From Desulfobulbus sp. (GTDB lineage Bacteria; Pseudomonadota; Gammaproteobacteria; Burkholderiales; Rhodocyclaceae): a stretch of 11,486 bases of DNA. A model generated the notes under the pieces. That model worked only from the letters and a program-made list of their open reading frames with translations, ran no database searches and was not told the origin of the DNA. The stretch lies in assembly GCA_009782025.1 (NCBI GenBank), contig WQUQ01000195.1, positions 1-11,486 of the forward strand. Direction: 5' to 3'. The translations under genes were made by a program, and so were the position numbers. Position 1 is the stretch's first letter. Each line of letters begins with the position of its first letter. Positions 5,813 to 11,486 of the stretch are shown one piece after another.

Positions 5813-6169
5813 ATGAAACAGATGGTTCTTGTCTGCGCGATGATCGTTGCCACGGTTTTGGCCGGTGCCGCCCATGCCGCCACGAACTGCCGTTCCGACG
5901 GCTTGGGCGGCGCCCGTTGCGACAATGGGCGGAGCATCCGGCCCGATGGGCTGGGCGGCTGGAAAGACGACAAAAGCAACACCTCGCGGCCCGACGGCCT
6001 GGGCGGTTATCGCCACAGCGACGGCAGCACGACGCGCCCCGATGGCCTGGGGGGCTGGCGTCACAGCGACGGCAGCCGTACTCGCCCGGATGGCTTGGGC
6101 GGTTACCGGAATAGTGATGGCACGACATGCCGGCCCGACGGGCTGGGGGGATTTCGCTGTACTCCGTGA
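5813..6169 (+). CDS. secreted protein of six 16-residue RPDGLGG repeats, moron candidate
   Basis: I do not recognise this 118-residue protein by function. Residues 1-22 form a clear Sec signal peptide (MKQMVLVCAMIVATVLAGAAHA) with an AHA cleavage site, leaving a 96-residue mature protein in the periplasm or outside. Residues 27-118 are five 16-residue repeats and a 12-residue final one, each starting RPDGLGG (RSDGLGG in the first) plus an aromatic residue. The eighth position alternates A, W, Y, W, Y, F. Cys occur only at 26/36 and 106/116, so the first and last units both read CR-x-DGLGG-x-RC. The start has a strong GGGAGG 4 nt before ATG. The gene runs against the late operon between T and U, with a plus-strand terminator at 6364-6389, so it looks like an independently transcribed cargo gene. 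Confidence 0.85.
   Translation: MKQMVLVCAMIVATVLAGAAHAATNCRSDGLGGARCDNGRSIRPDGLGGWKDDKSNTSRPDGLGGYRHSDGSTTRPDGLGGWRHSDGSRTRPDGLGGYRNSDGTTCRPDGLGGFRCTP
5891..6166 (+). repeat. 48-bp tandem repeats coding for the RPDGLGG units
   Basis: Six in-frame units begin at 5891, 5939, 5987, 6035, 6083 and 6131; the last is 36 bp. Units 3 and 4 differ mainly at silent third positions in the RPDGLGG codons (CGG/CGC, GAC/GAT, GGC/GGG). The repeats are therefore old and kept at protein level, rather than a fresh slippage product. Confidence 0.9.
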
Positions 6170-6233
6170 CCGGGGGCGGGCACAGAGCCGAGCGGGCCGC
6201 CCCGCGTCGCCGTGCAGGGCGGTACTTCTACGG

Positions 6234-6329
6234 CTATTCAGCGCGGTTGCTGTAGAACAGCAATACGGCTAAGATAACCGCGTGGATCAATCGCTTGACC
6301 CACCGACGACGTTTCGCAGGCTTCGTCAT
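6234..6329 (-). CDS. 31-residue basic membrane peptide
   Basis: This very short frame encodes a basic N-terminus (MTKPAKRRRWVKR) and a hydrophobic stretch LIHAVILAVLLFY, ending YSNRAE. One short membrane helix with the positive N-terminus inside is predicted. The start has the best Shine-Dalgarno sequence in the window, GGGAGGTGA with GGAGG 7 nt before ATG. The gene has the late-operon orientation, 99 nt after the tape-measure stop. I do not recognise the family. The shape fits small phage membrane proteins such as lysis or exclusion factors, or a type I toxin, but no function is shown. No standard P2 gene lies between T and U. Confidence 0.62.
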   Translation of the reverse strand: MTKPAKRRRWVKRLIHAVILAVLLFYSNRAE

Positions 6330-6363
6330 AGACTCACCTCCCTTGCGGGACATGATTGCAACG

Positions 6364-6389
6364 AAGGCCCCCTGCACGGGGCCTTTTTT
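6364..6389 (+). terminator. rho-independent terminator, plus-strand direction
   Basis: A perfect 8-bp stem AAGGCCCC / GGGGCCTT (6364-6371 and 6378-6385) with a 6-nt loop is followed by T to 6389. Read on the minus strand the T tract lies before the stem, so the late operon should pass. It most likely ends the transcript of the repeat-protein gene (stop at 6169) and prevents it from running into the tape-measure gene antisense. From 6170 to 6233 I see nothing else. Confidence 0.8.
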
Positions 6390-6428
6390 GCAGCCCCGCG
6401 TCGCTATTTTATACCGCCACCCCCTGAT

Positions 6429-8954
6429 TCAGGCGTGCGCCGGGTCGAACAGGTCGCCGCGTGCGCTCTTCTCGGTAAATTGATCCATCAGGCGCTTCAT
6501 GTGCGGCAGCAGTTCCTCGGCCAGCCGGCGCGGGTCTTTCACGTCGCCATGCACCGTTATGTCGATCTTCGGTGAGAACGTCAGGTTTTGCTGTGGTTTG
6601 GCGACGCCTGATTTCTCCGCTGCCGCCGGTTTGGGGGGATTCGCCACGGACGCCAAGGCGGACTGCTCTTCGGATTTTTTGAAGGCTTCCTCGGCGGCAA
6701 TCGCGTCCTTGGCGTCCTGGTTGCCGAAAAAGGCCAGCGTCTTGGCGATTGACCGCCCGATGCTGTCGCCGAATTCGGTTCCGGCAATCAGCTTGTCGTT
6801 GATGATGGTGCCGACACCGTAGCCTGCCGCCCCGGCTGCCGTGACCAAGCCGCCGGCCGCCGCCAGCGTGCCGGCGCCGCCGGAGGCGATGGCGCCCAGG
6901 GTGGGAGCGGCCAGCGCGGCCCGTCCAGCGCCAAGCACGCCGCTGGCCGCCTTGCCGAGATTGCTCAGGATGCCCGGTTTTTTGCCGGTCGCCGGGCCGC
7001 CCAGGCCGCCGCCGTCCATGCCGGGGATCCCCAGTCCGCCACCTGGCCAGTTGGTGACGAATACCGGGGCGCCGTTGCCGCCCGTCACGGCGCCGATCAT
7101 GCGGCCCAGGATGCCGCCCTTGCCCGTCGCGCCTGAAACAATACCGCCGGTTCCCGGCAGGCCGCCGGCAAGGACGCTGCGGTTGCGGAATGCCTGTAGC
7201 GCGCCGCCGGCAATGTTTCCGATTCCCTTTGCCAACTTGAAGCCACCAACACCGACGGCTGCCGTTGTGGCAGCAACGGCTGCGGTTTTCCCGAACCCGC
7301 TGCCGAGAATGGCCGAACCGACACGGGCAACCCCGCCGGCAAATTGCCCGAGTAGGTCAGTCGCTGGACGCAATGCATCGCCAAAACTGACCAATACCCC
7401 ATTCCAGGCATTGCCGGCTTCGCTCCATATCTGTTTTGACGCATCTCTGCGGTCGGCAAGGTCTTTCTCGACCTTGGCTAGACCGTTGGTTGTCTGAATG
7501 GTTTTCAGGTTCTCGCGGTGCAGTTTCTGGTTTTGCAGCGCCGCCAGCGCCGCCTGCTTGGCTTGCCGGTCGGTAATGAATTCCGACAAGCCGGCCATTT
7601 GCAGGTAGCCGTCGAGCATCTTCTGCGCGGCGGCCGGGTCTTGCGTCTTGGCGATCTGGGCTTGAAGATCGGCCATTTGCTTGGCTTTTTTCGGATCGGT
7701 TCGCACCGAGGCTTCCTGTACCAGTCCAAGGAATGCCGTGACCGGATCGTAGCCTTTGGCAATATTGGCCTGCATTGACTCGGTAAAGTCGATGCCGTTG
7801 TCGTCAAATTTTTTGATCGTGTCGGCCGATGTCAGCTTGGATAGCAGGTTGGCAAGATTCACCGCCGCCTCGTCGGCGCTGCCCGCTGCCTTCATCTGCG
7901 TTTGCAGCATGTTGGAAAGTTCGACGGTAGCGTGCTCGCCGGACATGCCGAAGGCCGTCAGTTGAGGCATCAGCGAGGGGAAGTGCTTCGCCATGTCCTT
8001 GGCCTCGAAACTGCCGAGATCGCCGGCGACGGCCACCTTGCCCAGCATCGCCTCGATGCGCGTCTGATCGGTGACGCCGGCCTGGCGTAGCGCCAGAACC
8101 AGCTTGGCGGTATCCGTACTGTCGGCGTTCTGGCCAACGGCAAAGCGCGCCATGCTGCGGGCTTGTTTCGTGGCGTCGGCCACGTCCATGCCGCCCGCGA
8201 CCAGGGTATTGACGGCCTCGGCCAGTTCGTTCTGACCGATGCCCGAATCCGCCGCGTCTTTGCGGATGGACGCCGACATCTGGTCTTCCTTGTCGGTGCG
8301 CGCAATGCCGCCCTTGATGGCGATGTCGCGAATGATGGCTTGGTAATCAGCCGATTTCATGACGGATGGCGTGACCATCGCGGCAGTGGCAGCGATAACA
8401 CCTAGCCCTTGTTTGGCCTGCGTTTTCCCGGCAGAGATTCGAGCACGCCCTTCCTCGACGGCAGAAAGGCGTTCAAGCTCGGTGCGGTGGCGGGCGATGG
8501 CTTCCTGGTTTTTTTTGTGTTCTTCCCTGCCCTTCTTGAAAGATTCGTGCATCGCATGGGATGTTTCCAACGATGACTTCCACCTTCTTTCCAGCGCGAC
8601 GGTTTCACGCTTGCTTTCATTGAATTCCGTGGTCAGGCGCTTGACATCCGCCGTCAGCGACGGGAAATACTTGGCGGCAGCCTGTGTGCGAGCCAATTGC
8701 TTGCCTAACTCGGTGGAGCGGGCGCGCGATTCCTTTAACTCATTGCCGAGCGACCTACTTTCCCGCCACACTTTCCCGTATTTGGATATATCGAGATTGC
8801 GCAGCGACATGACTGAGTTGAGGCGGGTCATTTCGCTCTCGGTATTTTTCCGCATGTCGCCTATACTTTTAGAGGCGGTTGCGACAGATTTACCAAGGGA
8901 CGCACCAACCGCGCCGCCAATGAGGACGCTGACCGCCGAGGAGAATGTTGACAT
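6429..8954 (-). CDS. T: tail tape measure protein (P2 gpT-like, TP901/PhageMin_Tail core)
   Basis: This 841-residue protein sets tail length and fills the tail tube before DNA or ion passage. An N-terminal short hydrophobic segment is followed by a charged coiled-coil region (about 35-180). The TP901/PhageMin_Tail core (about 195-430) has SADYQAIIRDIAIKGGIA, VNTLVAGGMDVADATKQ, KHFPSLMPQLTAFGMSGEHA and NMLQTQMKAAGSADEAAVNL. A Gly/Ala/Pro-rich region with several hydrophobic stretches (about 560-740) and a C-terminal LTFSPKIDITVHGDVKDPRR-type tail follow. The length is close to P2 gpT, which suggests a tail of similar length. ATG 8954 is preferred over the TTG at 8969; its ribosome site is weak (GAGAG at about 8 nt). 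The start codon overlaps by 2 bp the start of a plus-strand gene. Confidence 0.93.
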   Translation of the reverse strand: MSTFSSAVSVLIGGAVGASLGKSVATASKSIGDMRKNTESEMTRLNSVMSLRNLDISKYGKVWRESRSLGNELKESRARSTELGKQLARTQAAAKYFPSLTADVKRLTTEFNESKRETVALERRWKSSLETSHAMHESFKKGREEHKKNQEAIARHRTELERLSAVEEGRARISAGKTQAKQGLGVIAATAAMVTPSVMKSADYQAIIRDIAIKGGIARTDKEDQMSASIRKDAADSGIGQNELAEAVNTLVAGGMDVADATKQARSMARFAVGQNADSTDTAKLVLALRQAGVTDQTRIEAMLGKVAVAGDLGSFEAKDMAKHFPSLMPQLTAFGMSGEHATVELSNMLQTQMKAAGSADEAAVNLANLLSKLTSADTIKKFDDNGIDFTESMQANIAKGYDPVTAFLGLVQEASVRTDPKKAKQMADLQAQIAKTQDPAAAQKMLDGYLQMAGLSEFITDRQAKQAALAALQNQKLHRENLKTIQTTNGLAKVEKDLADRRDASKQIWSEAGNAWNGVLVSFGDALRPATDLLGQFAGGVARVGSAILGSGFGKTAAVAATTAAVGVGGFKLAKGIGNIAGGALQAFRNRSVLAGGLPGTGGIVSGATGKGGILGRMIGAVTGGNGAPVFVTNWPGGGLGIPGMDGGGLGGPATGKKPGILSNLGKAASGVLGAGRAALAAPTLGAIASGGAGTLAAAGGLVTAAGAAGYGVGTIINDKLIAGTEFGDSIGRSIAKTLAFFGNQDAKDAIAAEEAFKKSEEQSALASVANPPKPAAAEKSGVAKPQQNLTFSPKIDITVHGDVKDPRRLAEELLPHMKRLMDQFTEKSARGDLFDPAHA

Positions 8955-9111
8955 GATCGAATCTCTCAATGCTTTTTTGGGACAGGTTCTCGGCTACCTG
9001 ATGATACTGAGCGTGATAGTTGGCCTGTTTGGCGCGGCTATCTTGATACTGAACTGGGTATTTGATCTGGAAGGCTGGCTGGTTGATCGCGCCCTGAGCG
9101 ACAGTCAATGA
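8953..9111 (+). CDS. 52-residue single-helix membrane protein, opposite strand to the tail operon
   Basis: This small protein begins MIESLNAFLGQVLGYLMILS and has one strong transmembrane helix (about residues 13-37, ending in NWVF). A short acidic C-terminus with an aromatic belt follows (DLEGWLVDRALSDSQ). The start is preceded by GAGGAG 9 nt upstream. It fills most of the 181-bp gap between the E' end and the T start, a junction that is usually short in P2-like phages. ATA codons for Ile and a lower GC content than the neighbours suggest separate acquisition. The frame continues open upstream into the antisense of T, but that part is a shadow. A TATACT at 8862-8867 might be its -10 box, without a good -35. 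I do not recognise the family. Confidence 0.55.
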   Translation: MIESLNAFLGQVLGYLMILSVIVGLFGAAILILNWVFDLEGWLVDRALSDSQ

Positions 9112-9135
9112 AACAATGGCGATAAGCCGCCCCCG

Positions 9136-9565
9136 CTAATCCGTCAGCCACCACAGCACGTCGGTGATCGTCAGCCGGTCGATTTCCGATGGCTGAAAAT
9201 GCAGTTCAGTCGCCAGCCGCCGGGCTGCCTGCTTCAGTTCCTGATCCGTCGTCTTCGGAAACCAGGCGAAAATAACTCTCCTTGACGCGGTTGTAGTCGC
9301 GTACACAAAGCCTCTCGATGTCGCCCGGGGCGCACTCGGCCAGCGCGGCGAAGAGGAAGATGTCCTGTTCCTCCGTGTCGTCTTTGCTGCGTTTGGCGGC
9401 GGCGCGCAGGTCGCCGACCGTCGGCGTTCGCAACACCAGCGTGTCCTGCTTGACGCCGTTCAACACGGTCGGGCGCGAGAGTTTCACAGTGGCCGCATCG
9501 GGGCCGATGCTCAGCCAGTCGGGGGTTTTCTTGGTCATGGGTTTCTGTTCCTTGATAAACTTCAT
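9136..9565 (-). CDS. E+E': tail assembly chaperone gpE+E', made by ribosomal frameshift
   Basis: Downstream of the E stop, the other frame ending at TAG 9136-9138 encodes LATELHFQPSEIDRLTITD and then VLWWLTD. This matches the P2 GpE' pattern (FHWPPSExDxMxLxEL then W). No convincing start codon or ribosome site exists for it alone, so it should be made as an extension of E. Relative to E it is in the +1 (same as -2) frame, not the -1 frame used by P2 and lambda. A plausible slip site is TTT-C at 9268-9271, where the Phe tRNA on TTT can re-pair on TTC; the product would be 99 + 43 = 142 residues. The short and long forms coat the tape measure during tail assembly. The exact site is inference. 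Confidence 0.72.
9206..9565 (-). CDS. E: tail assembly chaperone gpE (short, unshifted product)
   Basis: This 119-residue protein has the size and position of P2 gpE, between tube and tape measure. Core features are KLSRPTVLNGVKQDTLVLR, PTVGDLRAAAK and DIFLFAALAECAPGDIERL, typical of the phage tail assembly chaperone E family (a beta start followed by a helical domain with a D-I-xx-L motif). The Gly/Ser/Ala-rich end after SEDDG is probably disordered, as expected for the part beyond the frameshift site. ATG 9565 has AGGA 6 nt upstream (GAGAGGAAGCTGA) and is preferred over ATG 9538. It follows FII across a hairpin of about 35 bp that may lower its expression relative to sheath and tube. Confidence 0.85.
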   Translation of the reverse strand: MKFIKEQKPMTKKTPDWLSIGPDAATVKLSRPTVLNGVKQDTLVLRTPTVGDLRAAAKRSKDDTEEQDIFLFAALAECAPGDIERLCVRDYNRVKESYFRLVSEDDGSGTEAGSPAAGD

Positions 9566-9603
9566 TCAGCTTCCTCTCGTTGACATCCCAACGGGTTGAA
9601 ACA

Positions 9604-9638
9604 GAAAGCCCCGGCTGTTGGAAGCAGTCGGGGCTTTC
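9604..9638 (-). terminator. intraoperon hairpin between FII and E (partial terminator or processing site)
   Basis: A 14-bp stem (9604-9617 with 9625-9638, one G-T wobble) with a 7-nt loop stands in the 91-bp gap after the tube gene. On the minus strand it is followed by TGTTTC, a poor T tract; on the plus strand by GCTTTTCCGGTTTT. It could therefore act in either direction, weakly for the operon. Placed after the two most abundant tail proteins, it could reduce transcription of E and T or protect the FI-FII message end. Confidence 0.65.
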
Positions 9639-9656
9639 GCTTTTCCGGTTTTCTGA

Positions 9657-10160
9657 TTACATCCCGATGGCCGCCCGCTCTTCCTCGGCTTCGTCGTTGC
9701 CGTTGATGACGCGGATGTTGTTGGCCGGGTCGAGTTCATAGACGACCTCGCCGTCGACTTCCAGCTTGTAGTAGCTGGGCGCGAGGTTGAATGTCGTCTC
9801 GGATTTCTCGCCGGGCTTCCACGAGCCGGAATCGACCTCATCGATCATGCCGCGAAAGGTGGCGATGGCGCCGACGACTTCGCCCTTCAGGTCTTTGAAG
9901 GCGCCGCGAAAGCTGCAATCCAGCGCCGTGTCATCGGCCAGACCGAAGAAGGCCAGCACCTCCGGCGAGATGCCGGAGAGCTTGAAGCTGCCGTCCAGCA
10001 TTTCCATGCCCATGCCGATTTTCACCGGGCCGTCCATGCCGCCGGCGCGGTGTTCCTCGGTCTTGCGCTTCAACTTGGGCAGGTTGACCTCGGTGGCGAC
10101 GCCGGCATACCCCTTGCCATCGACGAAGAGGTTCATGTTGACGAGTGTTTGCGGAATCAT
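9657..10160 (-). CDS. FII: major tail tube protein (P2 gpFII)
   Basis: This 167-residue protein matches the P2 FII family that stacks as hexameric rings to form the inner tail tube. Diagnostic parts are MIPQTLVNMNLFVDGKGYAG, VNLPKLKRKTEEHRAGGMDG, PVKIGMGMEMLDGSFKLSG, the LRG-type GAFKDLKGEVVGAIATFRGM and SYYKLEVDGEVVYELDPANN. The ATG follows the sheath stop with no gap (TAA-ATG) and has AAGGAG 8 nt upstream. The length is normal. The acidic DEAEEERAAIGM end is slightly longer than in P2, which is not unusual in related phages. Confidence 0.95.
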   Translation of the reverse strand: MIPQTLVNMNLFVDGKGYAGVATEVNLPKLKRKTEEHRAGGMDGPVKIGMGMEMLDGSFKLSGISPEVLAFFGLADDTALDCSFRGAFKDLKGEVVGAIATFRGMIDEVDSGSWKPGEKSETTFNLAPSYYKLEVDGEVVYELDPANNIRVINGNDEAEEERAAIGM

Positions 10161-11357
10161 TTACTTGGCTCCTTCGTTGATGTCCAGCACTTCGGTGATC
10201 CACTGGTTGGTCACCTCGACGCGGAATTGCGGGTTTTCGGCGGGCGGCACGTCGGTGAAGCGGATGTTCCAGTACACGCGGCCCTGTTCCAGTTGATCGG
10301 CGGTGTTCAGTTCGCGGTCGGGGTAGACCTCGAAATTGACGATGGCGCCCAGGGCTTTCAGGTGGCGCATGAAGTTCTGCAAGCCTTCCGTCACGTCCTT
10401 GACGTAGGTCTTGGTGATGGAGCGGTCGACCGCCCACTTGTGGGCGTAGAGAATCGCGTCCATGACGATATCCAGCGTGCGGACGCGGGTCACGAAGGCC
10501 CATTTCTGGTCGGCGGACAGGGTGCGGTTGCCCCACAGCCGGTAGCCGCCATCGCGGATGATGGTCGTGATGTTCGAGTTGTTCAGGAGATTGGCGCGGC
10601 AGGTGTCGTCGCCGTCGAGAAACTCGACCGGGCGCGTGGTGCCGATCACGCCCAGGAATTCCTTGTTGGAGGGCGAAGCCCAGAAGCCGTATTCCTTGTC
10701 CGTGCGGCAGAACAGACCGGCGACGTAGGGCGAGGCGGGGACGGTGATTTCGGCATTGGTTTCGGTATCCCAGACCTTGACGCCCGGATCGACCAGATAG
10801 ACGCGCTTCGAGCCAAATTCCCCGGCGTAGTCGTAGGCGTCGTCATCGTCAGTGTCCGGCCCGTCGATGATGGCGATGGCGCGCAGCTTGGTGGCAATGG
10901 CATCCATCGCGGTGGCCACGGCCTGAGTTTTTGAGTGGCCCGCCGCCACCAGCAGCCGGGGCTGGGCATTGAAGCGGCTTTTGCCATCGAGCAGCGCCTG
11001 GAGGCCGGTGCGGCTTCCGGCGATGGTGACGCCGCCGATGATGGCCGAAACGAGCGCCGCTTGGTCGGCAGCGTCATCGCCCGTGTCGATGACGGGCACA
11101 CCGACCGCCACGATAACGGCGGACGATTGTTCGTAGATACCGCGCGCCGCCTTGCTGATGGCCGCATCGACGCCGAATTTCATGACCGCTTCCCGGTAGC
11201 TCGTGAGCAGCACCGGAACATCCGGCTCGGCCAGGCCAGTGCCGGGGGTATAGGTATCGACCAGGCCGATGATCGAGGACGAAGGAATCGCAATAGGACG
11301 CGGCCCGACATCGATCAGGGAGACGGTGACGCCGTGGAAAAACGAGGTTTGAGGCAT
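10161..11357 (-). CDS. FI: contractile tail sheath protein (P2 gpFI)
   Basis: This 398-residue protein matches P2 FI, the sheath subunit whose contraction drives the tube through the cell envelope. Conserved parts are FFHGVTVSLIDVGPRPIA, SSIIGLVDTYTPG, TGLQALLDGKSRFNAQPRLL, TIIRDGGYRLWGNRTLS (P2 has the very similar RFWGNRT), VMDAILYAHKWAVDRSIT and the C-terminal IRFTDVPPAENPQFRVEVTN. The length equals the family norm. The ATG is preceded by GGAG at 8 nt and lies 27 bp after the stop of the upstream gene. Together with FII it proves a contractile tail rather than a siphovirus tail. Confidence 0.96.
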   Translation of the reverse strand: MPQTSFFHGVTVSLIDVGPRPIAIPSSSIIGLVDTYTPGTGLAEPDVPVLLTSYREAVMKFGVDAAISKAARGIYEQSSAVIVAVGVPVIDTGDDAADQAALVSAIIGGVTIAGSRTGLQALLDGKSRFNAQPRLLVAAGHSKTQAVATAMDAIATKLRAIAIIDGPDTDDDDAYDYAGEFGSKRVYLVDPGVKVWDTETNAEITVPASPYVAGLFCRTDKEYGFWASPSNKEFLGVIGTTRPVEFLDGDDTCRANLLNNSNITTIIRDGGYRLWGNRTLSADQKWAFVTRVRTLDIVMDAILYAHKWAVDRSITKTYVKDVTEGLQNFMRHLKALGAIVNFEVYPDRELNTADQLEQGRVYWNIRFTDVPPAENPQFRVEVTNQWITEVLDINEGAK

Positions 11358-11384
11358 GGTGGATACTCCAATACAGGGTTGGGA

Positions 11385-11486
11385 TTACAGCGTCGCCGCC
11401 CGGATGAACAGGTTGTCGACATCTTCATCGGAAAGATTCGCCGCCTCGGCCACGGCGAGCAGAAGCGGCCAGTCGCGGGCGAATTC
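11385..11486 (-). CDS. 3' end of an unidentified gene upstream of the sheath gene (partial)
   Basis: The last 33 codons of a minus-strand frame end at TAA 11385-11387. The residues end with AVAEAANLSDEDVDNLFIRA and ATL, a helical acidic tail. The gene runs out of the window at its 5' side. In P2-like order the gene before FI belongs to the tail fibre / fibre assembly part, but I see no motif that proves this, so the product is left unnamed. The codon use is in keeping with the neighbouring tail genes. Confidence 0.6.
   Translation of the reverse strand, partial: EFARDWPLLLAVAEAANLSDEDVDNLFIRAATL

Noticed and set aside
5891..6166. CRISPR-like or non-coding tandem array
   Set aside because: The 48-bp units are contiguous without spacers, in frame, and differ at silent positions, so they are protein-coding repeats.
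8955..8969. TTG start of the tape-measure gene at 8969
   Set aside because: It has no ribosome site; ATG 8954 is only five codons further and is preceded by a purine-rich stretch.
9136..9296. Independent E' gene starting at a GTG near 9296
   Set aside because: The only purine-rich sequence is too close to the GTG, the frame lies inside E, and the family is known to be made by frameshift.
10050..10934. 294-residue plus-strand open frame opposite the sheath gene
   Set aside because: It is antisense to FI and FII, both strongly identified, and shows only low-complexity His/Asp/Gly/Val content.

Overview
The window looks like the left end of a contractile-tail (myovirus-type) prophage or tailocin in the chromosome of a GC-rich betaproteobacterium. 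A Rhodocyclales host (Azoarcus, Thauera or Dechloromonas type) is my guess. It rests on the rRNA-operon leader, the short ParA protein and general codon use, and I could not test it by search.

Host part, about 1-1780. At the left edge, on the minus strand, sit a near-consensus rRNA-operon promoter and the start of a 16S leader with a boxA-like element; the rRNA genes themselves would lie to the left of base 1. Next come a ParA-family ATPase (minus) and, divergent from it, an IclR-family regulator (plus). The 3' end of the iclR gene overlaps a 23-nt stretch that reads, on the minus strand, as the 3' end of a tRNA gene from the T-loop to CCA. The rest of the tRNA is missing, as expected for the distal attachment site of an element integrated in a tRNA gene. 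The geometry puts host DNA on the left and the element on the right.

Element part, about 1785-11486. A late operon runs leftward on the minus strand in P2 / R-pyocin tail order: an unidentified gene (3' end only), sheath FI, tube FII, an intraoperon hairpin, tail chaperone E with a frameshifted E' extension, tape measure T, baseplate proteins U, X and D. A lysis cassette follows: an unknown two-helix membrane protein, a holin-like protein, a GH24 endolysin with a probable SAR anchor, and an Rz spanin with Rz1 wholly embedded in its +1 frame. No head, terminase, fibre or integrase gene is visible, so the window cannot tell a complete prophage from a headless tailocin.

The least ordinary part lies around the tape-measure gene. 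Three small genes sit at its two borders and are not part of the standard tail set. (a) A 118-aa secreted protein on the plus strand is built of six 16-residue RPDGLGG repeats with a Cys pair in the first and last repeat, and has a plus-strand terminator downstream. (b) A 31-aa basic/hydrophobic peptide on the minus strand has the best Shine-Dalgarno sequence in the window. (c) A 52-aa single-helix membrane protein on the plus strand has a start codon that overlaps the tape-measure start head to head. They are candidate morons (accessory cargo genes), perhaps cell-envelope or exclusion factors; that role is inference. Two structural genes also deviate from the textbook set: E' lies in the +1 (equivalently -2) frame relative to E rather than -1, and U carries about 180 extra N-terminal residues.
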